Assembly (NCBI RefSeq): GCF_024346055.1
Contig: NZ_JAGQCH010000016.1
Coordinates: forward strand, 1-64,000
Origin: Cyanobium sp. Cruz CV13-4-11
Lineage (GTDB): Bacteria > Cyanobacteriota > Cyanobacteriia > PCC-6307 > Cyanobiaceae
Length of the DNA stretch: 64,000 nt
Direction: 5' to 3'
The notes under the pieces: model-generated
What the model saw: the letters and a program-made list of their open reading frames with translations, nothing else
What the model was told of the DNA's origin: nothing
The model's database searches: none
Position numbers and translations under genes: made by a program
Part shown: in pieces, positions 26,526 through 34,855 of the stretch
How positions within the stretch are numbered: position 1 is the first letter of the stretch
Layout of the letters: the number at the start of each line of letters is the position of its first letter

Positions 26526-27485
26526 ATGCCGCGGACAGAGGCCATGGTCGCCGCCGATAACCTTGCCTCCTGGGTGAACGAGCGACTGGGGGTCGAGCTC
26601 GTGGATCGGCGTCCCCTGGCAGGCGGCTGCATCCACAGCTCCTGGCGTCTGGAACTGGCCGATGGCCGCCGGCTGTTCGCCAAGACCAACGGGGCCGACT
26701 CGTTGCCGCTCCTGGAAACCGAAGCCGAGGGTCTCCAGGCCCTAGCGGTGGCGGCCGGCGGGGCGGGGCCGCTCGTGCCCGTTCCCCTGGCCTGCGGCGT
26801 GGCGGGAGCCTCGTCCGTGCTGGTGCTCCCCTGGCTCGATCTGGAGAGCGGCCGATCCGCTGCCCATGGGCCGCAGTGGCGCCGCCTGGGGGCCGCCCTG
26901 GCGGGCCTGCACCGGCACAGCCTCACGCTCCCCTGCACGGCGGAGGATCGGGTCGGGACGGCCTTCGGCTGGCCCCGCGACAACGTCATCGGGGCCTTTC
27001 CCCAGCGCAACGGCTGGGAGGGGATCTGGGGGCGGTTCTTCGTGGAGCGGCGCCTGGCCCCCCAGCTGGAGCACTTGGCCCGCAGCGGTACCCCCCTGCG
27101 GCAGGCCCAATCGCTGTTGGAGCGCGCCGGTCAGTGGCTGCACAACCACCATCCCGATCCCTGCCTGGTGCACGGTGATCTCTGGAGCGGCAACGCCGCC
27201 ATCACCACCAGCGGCCAGGGGGCGATCTTCGATCCGGCGGTCTACCGGGGTGACCGGGAGGTGGACCTGGCCATGGCGCGGCTGTTCGGTGGCTTTCCGG
27301 AGGCGTTCTTCGCTGGCTATGAAGCGGCCTGGCCCTTGCCGTCAGGCCACCGCTTCCGCCGCGATCTGTACAACCTCTATCACCTGCTCAACCACGCCAA
27401 CCTCTTCGGCGGCAGCTACCTGGGCCAATCCCAGGCCCGCATCGATGCCCTCCTGGCCCCAGGGGCGGACCGGGAGAGGGGGTGA
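26526..27485 (+). CDS. Fructosamine kinase family protein
   Basis: A 319-residue aminoglycoside phosphotransferase-like kinase. It shows GGCIHSSWRLELADGRRLFAK with the ATP-binding Lys, a family-type WPRDNVIGAFPQRNGWE, the catalytic loop CLVHGDLWSGNAAI, and FDPAVYRGDREVDLAM for metal binding. Family members phosphorylate ketosamines (fructosamine-3-kinase or ribulosamine kinase) to remove glycation adducts. The start at 26526 is used; another Met lies six codons in. It is divergent from crtD. Confidence 0.85.
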   Translation: MPRTEAMVAADNLASWVNERLGVELVDRRPLAGGCIHSSWRLELADGRRLFAKTNGADSLPLLETEAEGLQALAVAAGGAGPLVPVPLACGVAGASSVLVLPWLDLESGRSAAHGPQWRRLGAALAGLHRHSLTLPCTAEDRVGTAFGWPRDNVIGAFPQRNGWEGIWGRFFVERRLAPQLEHLARSGTPLRQAQSLLERAGQWLHNHHPDPCLVHGDLWSGNAAITTSGQGAIFDPAVYRGDREVDLAMARLFGGFPEAFFAGYEAAWPLPSGHRFRRDLYNLYHLLNHANLFGGSYLGQSQARIDALLAPGADRERG

Positions 27486-27498
27486 TGCTGCTGGGGCG

Positions 27499-27873
27499 TC
27501 AGCTCAGGTATTCCTTGCGCAGGGTCTGGATTTTTGCCATCACGGACGAGCGCTTCTCACCCGTGGTGAGGTTGTGCCAGCTCCAGTTGCCCACCACCAC
27601 GAGTCCGAGCAGCTCCAGCAGGCCCGGCACGATCGGCAGCAGGTTGATGGTGTCCAGCACGCCCTTGATCAGGATCTGGGCCACGATCACGGCCAGCAGC
27701 ACGCCGGAGGCTTTGCCGATGCGGCCCACCTGGCTCCAGTCCACCTTGTCGAGGGTTTCGTTGACCTTGCCGATCACCTCGCTGTAGCGCTCAGTGAAAT
27801 CCACCTCGGCGGCGCTGCTGGGGGTGGTGTCGTCCTGGGTGGTCTCCTTCACCTCGGTCGTGCTGTCGATCAT
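27499..27873 (-). CDS. CAAD-domain thylakoid membrane protein
   Basis: A 124-residue protein with an acidic, Thr-rich N-terminus and an amphipathic helix (ERYSEVIGKVNETLDKVDWS). Two membrane helices follow (GVLLAVIVAQILIKGVLDTI and LPIVPGLLELLGLVVVGNWS). This is the CAAD/CURT1-like arrangement of cyanobacterial and plastid proteins that shape or bind thylakoid membranes, and it is also appended to some aminoacyl-tRNA synthetases. Start chosen at MIDSTTEVKE because the upstream residues overlap the divergent JAMM gene. Confidence 0.7.
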   Translation of the reverse strand: MIDSTTEVKETTQDDTTPSSAAEVDFTERYSEVIGKVNETLDKVDWSQVGRIGKASGVLLAVIVAQILIKGVLDTINLLPIVPGLLELLGLVVVGNWSWHNLTTGEKRSSVMAKIQTLRKEYLS

Positions 27874-27916
27874 GGAAGGAGAGGTCCCCTGACGGAATGA
27901 TGCATAACGTACCGGT

Positions 27917-28384
27917 GTGAACCAACAGACGCCAGCGGAACTTGGCATCGGTCGTCAGGCGCTGACGCTGCTGGAAGCCGTCCTGGAGGCGGCCGCCCCC
28001 GACGAGGGCTGTGCCCTGCTGCTAGGAAGCCGGGATCCCTGGTGCGTCCGGCGCGTCTGGCCCTGCCTCAACGTCTGGGAGCCTGCCGCCGAGCGCCGCC
28101 GCCGCTTCGCCCTCGATCCGCGCGAGCAGTTGCTGGCCCAGAAGTGGGCCCGCTCCCAGGGGCTGACGGTGCTGGGATCCGCCCACAGCCATCCGCTCTC
28201 AGAGCCCGTGCCTTCGGCACTGGATCGCTCGCTGGCCTTCGCTCCTACGTTGATGCTCATCCTGGGCCAGGCCGATGGCCCCGCCCCGTCGGCGGCCACC
28301 GAGGTGGAGCCCCGTTCCCTGGCCTGCTGGTGGTTGCCGGAGCAGGGCGGCCCGCGGCGGTTGGCGTGGAGAATGGTCGATTAG
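27917..28384 (+). CDS. JAMM/Mov34 metallopeptidase
   Basis: A 155-residue protein with the JAMM signature: a Glu early (DEGCALLLG, about residue 30), then SAHSHPLSEPVPSALDRS, giving HxHP followed by SxxD for zinc. Small bacterial JAMM peptidases of the Mec type clip C-terminal residues from sulfur-carrier proteins. A moeZ homologue begins 22 bases after it, the arrangement expected for a sulfur-transfer pair. The start codon is GTG at 27917. Confidence 0.8.
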   Translation: MNQQTPAELGIGRQALTLLEAVLEAAAPDEGCALLLGSRDPWCVRRVWPCLNVWEPAAERRRRFALDPREQLLAQKWARSQGLTVLGSAHSHPLSEPVPSALDRSLAFAPTLMLILGQADGPAPSAATEVEPRSLACWWLPEQGGPRRLAWRMVD

Positions 28385-28406
28385 TGCGTCGTGGGTCTCC
28401 ACCGCC

Positions 28407-29576
28407 ATGCTTCCTCCCGACACCAGCGCCGTCCAGCTCAGCCCCGATGAGGTGGTGCGCTTCTCCCGCCACCTGATCCTGCCGGAGATCGGCATGGAGG
28501 GGCAGAAGCGGCTCAAGGCGGCCTCGGTGCTCTGCGTCGGCACCGGCGGACTCGGGTCGCCCCTGCTGCTGTATCTGGCCGCCGCGGGTGTGGGCCGGCT
28601 CGGCATCGTCGATTTCGACGTGGTGGACCACAGCAACCTGCAGCGCCAGGTGATCCATGGCACCAGCTGGGTGGGCAAGCCCAAGATCGAATCGGCCAAA
28701 GCCCGGATCCACGAGATCAATCCCCACTGCCAGGTGGATCTCTACGAAACGGCCCTCACCAGCGAGAACGCCCTCGAGATCATTGCCGGCTACGACATCG
28801 TCTGCGACGGCACCGACAATTTCCCCACCCGCTACCTGGTCAACGACGCCTGCGTGCTGCTGGGCAAGCCGAACGTCTACGGCTCCATCTTCCGCTTCGA
28901 GGGCCAGGCCACGGTCTTCAACTTCGAGGGGGGCCCCAACTACCGGGATCTCTTCCCCGAACCGCCGCCGCCGGGGATGGTTCCCTCTTGCGCCGAAGGG
29001 GGTGTGGTGGGGGTGCTGCCCGGAATCATCGGCGTGATCCAGGCCACCGAAACGGTCAAGCTGATCACCGGCATCGGCACCAGCCTCAGCGGCCGCCTGC
29101 TGCTCTTCGATGCCCTCAAGATGAGCTTCCGGGAGCTGAAGCTGCGCCCCAATCCGGAGCGCCCCGTGATCGAGGCGCTGATCGATTACCAGGAGTTCTG
29201 CGGCGTGGGCGGTTCGGCCCCCGGCCAGGAGGAGGCGGGCAGCGTGGCCACCATCACTGTGTCCGAACTCAAGACCCTGCTCGACGGCCCGCACGACGAT
29301 CTGCTCCTGCTCGACGTGCGCAATCCACCGGAAGCCGAGATCGCGGTGATCCCCGGCGCCGTGCTGGTGCCCCTTGATCGCATCGAGAGCGGCGAGGCGA
29401 TCGAGGAGGTGCGCCGCCTGGCCAACGGCAAGCGGCTCTATGTCCACTGCAAGCTCGGCGGCCGTTCCGCCAAGGCCCTGATCGCCCTCGGCCGCCACGG
29501 CATCGAGGGGGTGAACGTGCAGGGTGGCATCGACGCCTGGAGCCAGGAGGTGGATCCTGACGTCCCTCGCTACTGA
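28407..29576 (+). CDS. moeZ: MoeB/ThiF-type adenylyltransferase with rhodanese domain (MoeZ)
   Basis: A 389-residue fusion. Residues 1-250 are an E1-like adenylating domain with the ATP loop CVGTGGLGSPLLLYLA, the DFDVVDHSNLQRQ segment and CDGTDNFPTRYLVND, plus PSCAEGGVVG containing the reactive-type Cys. Residues about 280-385 form a rhodanese domain with active site VHCKLGGRSAKAL. It adenylates a ubiquitin-like sulfur carrier and loads sulfur for molybdopterin, thiamine or cysteine synthesis. No carrier protein is adjacent. Confidence 0.9.
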   Translation: MLPPDTSAVQLSPDEVVRFSRHLILPEIGMEGQKRLKAASVLCVGTGGLGSPLLLYLAAAGVGRLGIVDFDVVDHSNLQRQVIHGTSWVGKPKIESAKARIHEINPHCQVDLYETALTSENALEIIAGYDIVCDGTDNFPTRYLVNDACVLLGKPNVYGSIFRFEGQATVFNFEGGPNYRDLFPEPPPPGMVPSCAEGGVVGVLPGIIGVIQATETVKLITGIGTSLSGRLLLFDALKMSFRELKLRPNPERPVIEALIDYQEFCGVGGSAPGQEEAGSVATITVSELKTLLDGPHDDLLLLDVRNPPEAEIAVIPGAVLVPLDRIESGEAIEEVRRLANGKRLYVHCKLGGRSAKALIALGRHGIEGVNVQGGIDAWSQEVDPDVPRY

Positions 29577-30369
29577 GCCCCTCACCCCGGCCAGAAGGCG
29601 CTGGCTGGAGCGGCGGCGTCAGGAAGCCCGGCGCCTGATCGCCCTCGAGAAGCGCTTCGTGCCGCTGCTGCTCTCGGCCCTGCTGCCGATCCTGGTGATG
29701 CCCATCACGGCGACGCGGGGCTGGCCGGCCAACCTTCTCCTGGCCCTGGTTTTCAATCTGCTGATCCTGCAGTCGATCCTCACCCTGCCGGTGATCGCCG
29801 GGGTGTCCTACGCCCGGCTGCGCCAGGAGATCTTCCGCTGGGTCGGGATGGTGGGCGGCCTTGGGCTCTGGGTGCCGGTGCTCATGGGCACCTGGCCCGG
29901 CGGTGTGTTCCGCGCCGTGGAGATGGTGCTGCTGAGCCTGTTCTTCCTGGCCACCTCCATGCGGCTGGTGCGCCTGCTGGCCAGGGTGCCCCGGGTCAAT
30001 GTGCAGGTGATGGCCGGCGCCGCCGCGGGCTACCTGCATCTGGGCCTCACCGGCGGGGTGCTCGCCACGGCCACCCAGGTGCTCGTGCCCGGCAGCTTCA
30101 GCCTCGGGGCGGCCGCCAGCAACCAGTTGCTGCTCGACCGGCTCACTTACTTCAGCTTCGTGACCATCGCCGGCGTCGGCTATGGCGATGTGCTGCCGGC
30201 CAATGCCGTGGGGGAGCGCTTCGTGATCCTCCTCAGTGTCGCCAGCACCCTCTACGTGGCCCTGCTGGTGGGCCTGCTGCTGGGGCGCTTCATCGCCTCG
30301 GAGGAGGTGGAGATGCTTGAGGACGACGCCCTCGGCCTCGATCAGGTGGATGGATCCGGGCAGCCCTGA
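29524..30369 (+). CDS. Potassium channel-like membrane protein
   Basis: An approximately 270-residue protein with five or so membrane segments and a pore region FVTIAGVGYGDVLPANAVG, carrying the GYGD selectivity filter. It then has a final helix (FVILLSVASTLYVALLVGLLL) and an acidic tail (EEVEMLEDDALG). This is a 2TM-pore potassium channel module with extra N-terminal helices. The only ordinary start in frame is GTG at 29524, inside moeZ. A strong AGGAGG at 29545-29550 sits ideally before an in-frame CTG at 29557, which may be the real start. Confidence 0.75.
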   Translation: MASTPGARRWILTSLATEPLTPARRRWLERRRQEARRLIALEKRFVPLLLSALLPILVMPITATRGWPANLLLALVFNLLILQSILTLPVIAGVSYARLRQEIFRWVGMVGGLGLWVPVLMGTWPGGVFRAVEMVLLSLFFLATSMRLVRLLARVPRVNVQVMAGAAAGYLHLGLTGGVLATATQVLVPGSFSLGAAASNQLLLDRLTYFSFVTIAGVGYGDVLPANAVGERFVILLSVASTLYVALLVGLLLGRFIASEEVEMLEDDALGLDQVDGSGQP

Positions 30370-30393
30370 TCGGCAGCCCCCTGAGCGGCAGGT

Positions 30394-31557
30394 TCAGTAG
30401 TCGACGCCGCGTTTGAGATCCACGCCCCGCTCGGCGTAGTGCTTGTGGCACACCATCTCGGAGTGGACGCTGGCCAGATCGAAGTAGGCCGGCCGGCTCT
30501 TGCAGCGCCCCGTGATGATCACTTCGGTCTCGGTGGGCTTGCGCAGCAGGGTCTGGACGATCGGCTCCACCGGCAGCAGTTCCAGATCCACGGTGGGGTT
30601 GAGTTCGTCGAGGATCACGGTCTTGTAGAGGCCGCTGGCGATCGCGGCCCGGGCGATCTCCCAGGCCCGTTCCGCCTCCACGTAATCGATCGGCTGCTGC
30701 TGGCCGCGCCAGACGATGGCGTCGCGGCCCGAGCGCAGGTGATCCACCAGATGGGGGTAGCTCTCCCGCAGGGCGGCGATGGCCGCGTCCTCGGTGTAGC
30801 CCGCCCCGCCCTTGAGCCACTGCAGGATCAGCACCCGGTGGCTCTTGTCCTGGCTGATGCCCCGGCCGATGGCCTGCAGGCCCTTGCCCAGGGCGCTGGT
30901 GGATTTTCCCTTGCCCTCTCCGGTATAGATCTCCAGGCCTTCAAGCCCCTGCTGGGGCCCGCTGTGGGCCCGCATCTCCGAGTGCAGGTCGGCGAGCTGC
31001 ACCAGCTGCCGCGGGGCGCCCCGGCCGGTGCAGATCATTTCCATGCCCGCCGGCTTGGTGGCCAGGGTCCGCACCACCTCCTCGGTGTCGAGCAGGCCCA
31101 GGTTGAGCACGGGGTTGAGTTCGTCGAGCACCACCACCGAATAGAGGTTGCTGGCAATCGCCCCTTTAGCGATGTCCCAGCCCCGCTGGGCTTCCTGGTG
31201 GTCGAAGCGGGTGGCTTCCGCGGCGCTGAAGTAATCACCCCGGCCGGTGCGCACCTGGTCGATCAGGTGGGGAAAGCCCTGCTGCAGGGCTTCGATGGCG
31301 CTGTCTTCGTCGTAGGCGCGGCCGGGACCCTTGAGGAACCGCAGCAGCAGCACCCGGGTGCGCTTCTGCTCGCAGATGCCCAGCCCGATGGTGCGCAGCA
31401 CCACCCCCAGGGCCGCCTGGCTCTTGCCCTTGCCTTCCCCGTCGTAGACGTGCAGCTGGCCATGGGCGCGCTCGTCGCTGCCGGCGGCCGTACGGATGCC
31501 GATGCCCCGCCCGGTGCCGCGCTGGGGGGTCTGGGTGCTGCGGGCGGCGGGGGGCAT
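30394..31557 (-). CDS. Tandem-duplicated CobO/CobA-type corrinoid adenosyltransferase
   Basis: A 387-residue protein made of two similar CobA/CobO P-loop domains. The first has VYDGEGKGKSQAALG at about residues 37-51 and VVVLDELNP near 142-150. The second has IYTGEGKGKSTSALG near 210-224 and VILDELNPT near 314-322. Each resembles the roughly 180-200-residue cob(I)yrinic acid a,c-diamide adenosyltransferase that adds adenosyl groups in B12 synthesis. Both P-loops look intact. The fusion is a whole-domain duplication, and whether both domains are active is unknown. Confidence 0.8.
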   Translation of the reverse strand: MPPAARSTQTPQRGTGRGIGIRTAAGSDERAHGQLHVYDGEGKGKSQAALGVVLRTIGLGICEQKRTRVLLLRFLKGPGRAYDEDSAIEALQQGFPHLIDQVRTGRGDYFSAAEATRFDHQEAQRGWDIAKGAIASNLYSVVVLDELNPVLNLGLLDTEEVVRTLATKPAGMEMICTGRGAPRQLVQLADLHSEMRAHSGPQQGLEGLEIYTGEGKGKSTSALGKGLQAIGRGISQDKSHRVLILQWLKGGAGYTEDAAIAALRESYPHLVDHLRSGRDAIVWRGQQQPIDYVEAERAWEIARAAIASGLYKTVILDELNPTVDLELLPVEPIVQTLLRKPTETEVIITGRCKSRPAYFDLASVHSEMVCHKHYAERGVDLKRGVDY

Positions 31558-31608
31558 GGGTGGGGGGTGCTGATCCGGATGCTACCCAGCCTTGCCAGGA
31601 TCTACGCC

Positions 31609-32481
31609 ATGCCCAACCCCGGTCGCCTCCACCTGCTCGAAGCCCTGCCCGCCCCCCTGGAGCGGGGACTGGAGGCGCTCTGCCGGCAGCTCGACGCCTT
31701 CCCGCAGGTGGTGGTGGCCTACTCCGGCGGCGTCGACAGCGCCCTGGTGGCTGCCCTGGCCGGCGACCGGCTGGGGGAGAGGGCCCTGGCGATCACCGGT
31801 GTTTCACCGGCCCTGGCGCCCCACCTGCGCCGGGAGGCCAGCGACCAGGCCCGCTGGCTGGGCCTGCGCCACCGTGAGCTGCCCACCGCAGAGCTGGCGG
31901 ACCCCAGCTACACCAGCAACCCGGAGGACCGCTGCTATGCCTGCAAGCGGGAGTTGCATCGTCTGCTGGCCCCGATCGCCGCCGCCGCCGAGGGGGCCCA
32001 GGTGCTGGACGGGGTCAACCTCGACGACCTGGGCGATCACCGGCCCGGCATCCGTGCCGCCCGCGAATTCGGTGTGCGCTCGCCCCTGGCCGAGGTCGGC
32101 ATCGACAAGGCGGGGGTGCGCCAACTGTCCCGGGCCCTGGGCCTGCCCTGGTGGGACAAGCCGGCCCAGCCCTGCCTGGCTTCCCGTTTCCCCTACGGCG
32201 AGCCGATTGACGCTCCCCGGCTGGCCCGGGTGGCCGCGGCCGAGGACTGGTTGCGTCAGCGTGGATTCCCCGAACTGCGGGTCCGCAGCCAGGGGGAGAC
32301 GGCGCGCATTGAAATCCCCGCCGCCGGTTTACCGGCGGCGCTGGAGTGTCTGGCGCAGGGTGAGCTGCGCCCCCAGCTGGTGGAGGCCTTCAGGGCCCTT
32401 GGTTTCACCGCCGTGGCCCTGGATCTGGAGGGGCTGGTGAGCGGCAAGCTGAATCGCTCCCTGGGGGGGCGCCGGGACTGA
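31609..32481 (+). CDS. larE: ATP-dependent sacrificial sulfur transferase LarE
   Basis: A 290-residue PP-loop ATPase with the P-loop VVVAYSGGVDSALVAALA near residue 34. The cysteine-bearing NPEDRCYACKRELHRLL and LDGVNLDDLGDHRPGIRA follow, and CLASRFPYG comes near residue 187. LarE-type proteins convert a nicotinic-acid-derived precursor towards the nickel-pincer cofactor, giving up a cysteine sulfur in some members. No larA, larB or larC is nearby. The start is the ATG at 31609, immediately upstream of MPNPGRLHLL. Confidence 0.85.
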   Translation: MPNPGRLHLLEALPAPLERGLEALCRQLDAFPQVVVAYSGGVDSALVAALAGDRLGERALAITGVSPALAPHLRREASDQARWLGLRHRELPTAELADPSYTSNPEDRCYACKRELHRLLAPIAAAAEGAQVLDGVNLDDLGDHRPGIRAAREFGVRSPLAEVGIDKAGVRQLSRALGLPWWDKPAQPCLASRFPYGEPIDAPRLARVAAAEDWLRQRGFPELRVRSQGETARIEIPAAGLPAALECLAQGELRPQLVEAFRALGFTAVALDLEGLVSGKLNRSLGGRRD

Positions 32482-32514
32482 CCGACACTCCCCCGGTTGT
32501 GCCCTGCCCCGCGC

Positions 32515-33009
32515 TCAGGCGCTGGCCAGGAGGGGTTCCCTCTGGCTGTCGATCAGGGCCTCGGGCGTCTCGCGGCGGAAGCTGGTGAGCTTGTGCCGGC
32601 CGGAGCCCAGCTCCTCCCACAGGACCTGACAGGCCTTCTCGGGCATGGTGTGGTCACCGCAGGTGAACACATCCACGGCCGCATAGCCCGATTCGGGCCA
32701 GGTGTGGATGGAGATGTGGGACTCCGCCAGCAACGCCAGGCCCGTGACGCCCTGGGGTTCGAAGCGGTGGGTGATCAGGTTGAGCAGGGTGGCACCAGCG
32801 CGTTTGGCTGCTGTCGTGATGGTGTCCCTGAGGAAAGCTTCGTCGTCGAGCCTTGCGCAATCGCAGTCGTAGAGCTCGAGGATGCAGTGTTTCCCTACCG
32901 CGTCGGTGGTGTCGCCTGGGGGGGAGACGGGGCGTGCAATGGCGTGGATGGGGGAGGCGGCGGGCTTCCATCCCGGGTTGGGATGCAGGCTGGAAAGGGT
33001 TTGGTTCAT
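32515..33009 (-). CDS. speD: S-adenosylmethionine decarboxylase SpeD
   Basis: A 164-residue pro-enzyme. The motif [21 protein letters not shown] holds the self-cleavage site before Ser (ESHIS), which makes the pyruvoyl group, and [14 protein letters not shown] follows with the catalytic Cys. The product, decarboxylated SAM, feeds spermidine synthesis. An N-terminal extension of about 38 residues precedes the core ([13 protein letters not shown]), so the protein is longer than the usual 120-140 residues and a later start is possible. Confidence 0.9.
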   Translation of the reverse strand: MNQTLSSLHPNPGWKPAASPIHAIARPVSPPGDTTDAVGKHCILELYDCDCARLDDEAFLRDTITTAAKRAGATLLNLITHRFEPQGVTGLALLAESHISIHTWPESGYAAVDVFTCGDHTMPEKACQVLWEELGSGRHKLTSFRRETPEALIDSQREPLLASA

Positions 33010-33098
33010 CGAATCCGATCAAACAGGTCTCACCATACGTGCCAGAAGCGCTTTGCAGTGATTCGTCAGGTCGCCTGCGGCGACAGGGAGATCGGGCC

Positions 33099-34205
33099 TC
33101 AGGCCACCAGGGCGCCGCTGCGCAGTTCCACCACCTGGCTCCGGGCCCGCCAGCCGCTGCTGAAGGCCTCCAGATGGGTGGCGCTCACCAGGCACTGGTG
33201 GCCGTCACCCACCGCCTCCAGCAGCAGCTGCTGGCGCCCCGGGTCAAGCTCGGCCAGCACATCGTCGAGCAGCAGCAGCGGCGGCTGACCCACCACCTGG
33301 CCCACCAGGTCCAGCTCCCCCAGCTTCAGGGCCAGCACCAGGGTGCGCTGCTGGCCGGCGGAGCCATAGCGCCGTGCGGCCTGGCCGCCGATCAGCAGCG
33401 CCACCTCGTCCCGGTGCGGACCCACCTGGCACTGGCCCAGCCGTTCCTCCTCGGGCCGCTGCTGGCGCAGCTGTTCCGCCAGGGCCTGGCGCCAGGGTCC
33501 CTCCTCGTCGCTGGCGCCGTCCACCAGGGTGCCGCTGATGTAGTCGAGTTGGAGCGGTTCGGCGGCCCCGCCGATGCGCTGCTGCCAGGCCACCGCCAGC
33601 GGCTCCAGGCGCCGCAGGGCCCGCTGGCGCCGGCGGTGCAGGCGGGCGCCGACCAGGGCCATCTGCTCATCGAAGGCGTCCAGCAGCTCCTGCCGCTGAC
33701 CGGCCGCCAGGCCCCGGCGCAGCAGCTGGCTGCGCTGCCGCAGCAGCCGGCCGTAGCGGCTCAGCAGGGCGCCATAGACGGGTTCGAGCTGCAGCACCAC
33801 CCGGTCGAGCCACTGGCGCCGCAGGGCGGGCTCCCCTCGCACCAGATCGAGATCGAGGGCGCTGAAGCCGACGCAGCGCAGGGGGCCGATCAGGTCGTGC
33901 TGCCGCTCCAGCCGTTTGCCGTTGCGGAACGCCTGGCGGCCGCCACTGCGGCGCAGCTCCAGCTGCAGGCTGTCGGTCTCGTCGGTGAGGGCCGCCAGGC
34001 GACAGGAGGCGTGGCCGTGGCCGATCAGGTCCCGGTCGAGGCTGCAGCGGTGCGAACGCAGGCTGGTGAGCAGTTCCACGCCTTCCAGCAGGTTCGACTT
34101 GCCCTGGCCATTGCTGCCGATCACGAGCAGCCGAGGCGCCTCCAACGTCAGCTGCAGGCCGTCGATGTTGCGGAAATGCCGGAGGTCCAGGCGGTGCAGC
34201 CGGAT
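33099..34205 (-). CDS. recF: DNA replication/repair protein RecF
   Basis: RecF, an SMC-like ATPase that loads RecA at gaps. The P-loop is [20 protein letters not shown], and later motifs include [14 protein letters not shown] and [18 protein letters not shown]. The first ordinary start in frame (TTG at 34145) would remove the family's first strand. The codons before it read [19 protein letters not shown], which matches other RecF N-termini (usually MRL), placing ATC at 34205 where the Met belongs. I use 34205 and treat the start as unusual or as a sequence error. It ends just upstream of speD and is divergent from tRNA-Arg. Confidence 0.8.
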   Translation of the reverse strand: MRLHRLDLRHFRNIDGLQLTLEAPRLLVIGSNGQGKSNLLEGVELLTSLRSHRCSLDRDLIGHGHASCRLAALTDETDSLQLELRRSGGRQAFRNGKRLERQHDLIGPLRCVGFSALDLDLVRGEPALRRQWLDRVVLQLEPVYGALLSRYGRLLRQRSQLLRRGLAAGQRQELLDAFDEQMALVGARLHRRRQRALRRLEPLAVAWQQRIGGAAEPLQLDYISGTLVDGASDEEGPWRQALAEQLRQQRPEEERLGQCQVGPHRDEVALLIGGQAARRYGSAGQQRTLVLALKLGELDLVGQVVGQPPLLLLDDVLAELDPGRQQLLLEAVGDGHQCLVSATHLEAFSSGWRARSQVVELRSGALVA

Positions 34206-34279
34206 GGTTCTGGGGCGGTCAGCCGCTAAGGTACCGCCATCGGAGGGAAAGGGTCCTGTGGATCCCCACCGCCGTGGCA

Positions 34280-34353
34280 GGGCATGTAGCTCAGTTGGAT
34301 AGAGCGTCAGATTCCGGTTCTGAATGTCGGGGGTTCGAGTCCCTCCATGCTCG
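34280..34353 (+). tRNA. tRNA-Arg (anticodon CCG)
   Basis: 74 bases fold as a cloverleaf. The acceptor stem GGGCATG pairs with CATGCTC (one G-U). The D arm is GCTC-AGTTGGATA-GAGC, the anticodon arm TCAGA-TTCCGGT-TCTGA and the T arm GGGGG-TTCGAGT-CCCTC. The anticodon is CCG, reading CGG arginine codons. The discriminator is G and CCA is not encoded. It lies between the divergent recF and the convergent acetyltransferase gene. Confidence 0.92.
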
Positions 34354-34368
34354 TCAGCCCCGTCCCGT

Positions 34369-34839
34369 TCACCCTTCGGCGTGGTTCCTCAGGTCGAGGC
34401 CCATGGCCCGGATGCCGCCGGGATCCACCACGAACCCCGCCCGGGAGAGGGCTTTGAGGGCCTCGGGTGGGGCCGACAGGGAGATGCTGCAGCCGCTCAG
34501 TTCCCGCCGCAGGCGGGCCAGGGCGGCCTGAACCAGGGCCCCGATCACCTCGTCCCGGCAGGGGTCGGCCGGATCGGCCACCAGGTCCCAGAGGTTGGCA
34601 TTGAGGGCCAGATCGCTGGTGGCGCGCACGAAACCCACCAGCTGCCCGCCCGGGTCAAGCACCACCAGATGCCAGGCGCTGCGGGCCAGCACCCGCTGCC
34701 AGCGGTCCGGGCTGCGGGGGGAATCGCCGCAGGCCTCGAGCAGACGGTTCAGGCCGGCCGGTTCGGGGGCGTGCTGATGGAGCAGGGCGTAACCCTCCCG
34801 CAGGCGTGGGGTCGAAGGCTGGCTGCGGAAGGGGATCAA
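34369..34839 (-). CDS. GNAT-family N-acetyltransferase
   Basis: A roughly 156-residue acetyltransferase. [19 protein letters not shown] gives the central strands and [26 protein letters not shown] resembles the acetyl-CoA binding region. The terminal part ([19 protein letters not shown]) is the typical late-strand and helix. Several starts lie upstream within ppc; I take the TTG at 34839, right after the ppc stop, since upstream residues look like ppc shadow. Substrate unknown. Confidence 0.7.
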   Translation of the reverse strand: MIPFRSQPSTPRLREGYALLHQHAPEPAGLNRLLEACGDSPRSPDRWQRVLARSAWHLVVLDPGGQLVGFVRATSDLALNANLWDLVADPADPCRDEVIGALVQAALARLRRELSGCSISLSAPPEALKALSRAGFVVDPGGIRAMGLDLRNHAEG

Positions 34840-34855
34840 CAGAGAGTTCAGGGAA

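Noticed and set aside
23711-27010. A 1,099-codon minus-strand frame spanning the linker, crtD and the kinase-like gene
   Set aside because: High GC frame shadow; it crosses three well-supported genes and has no recognisable domain.
30439-31608. The long 5' extension of the larE frame opposite the CobO gene
   Set aside because: Antisense shadow; LarE sequence begins only at the ATG at 31609.
33070-33084. Palindrome GTCGCC-TGC-GGCGAC between speD and recF considered as a terminator
   Set aside because: Loop too small and no T-run; likely chance in GC-rich DNA.
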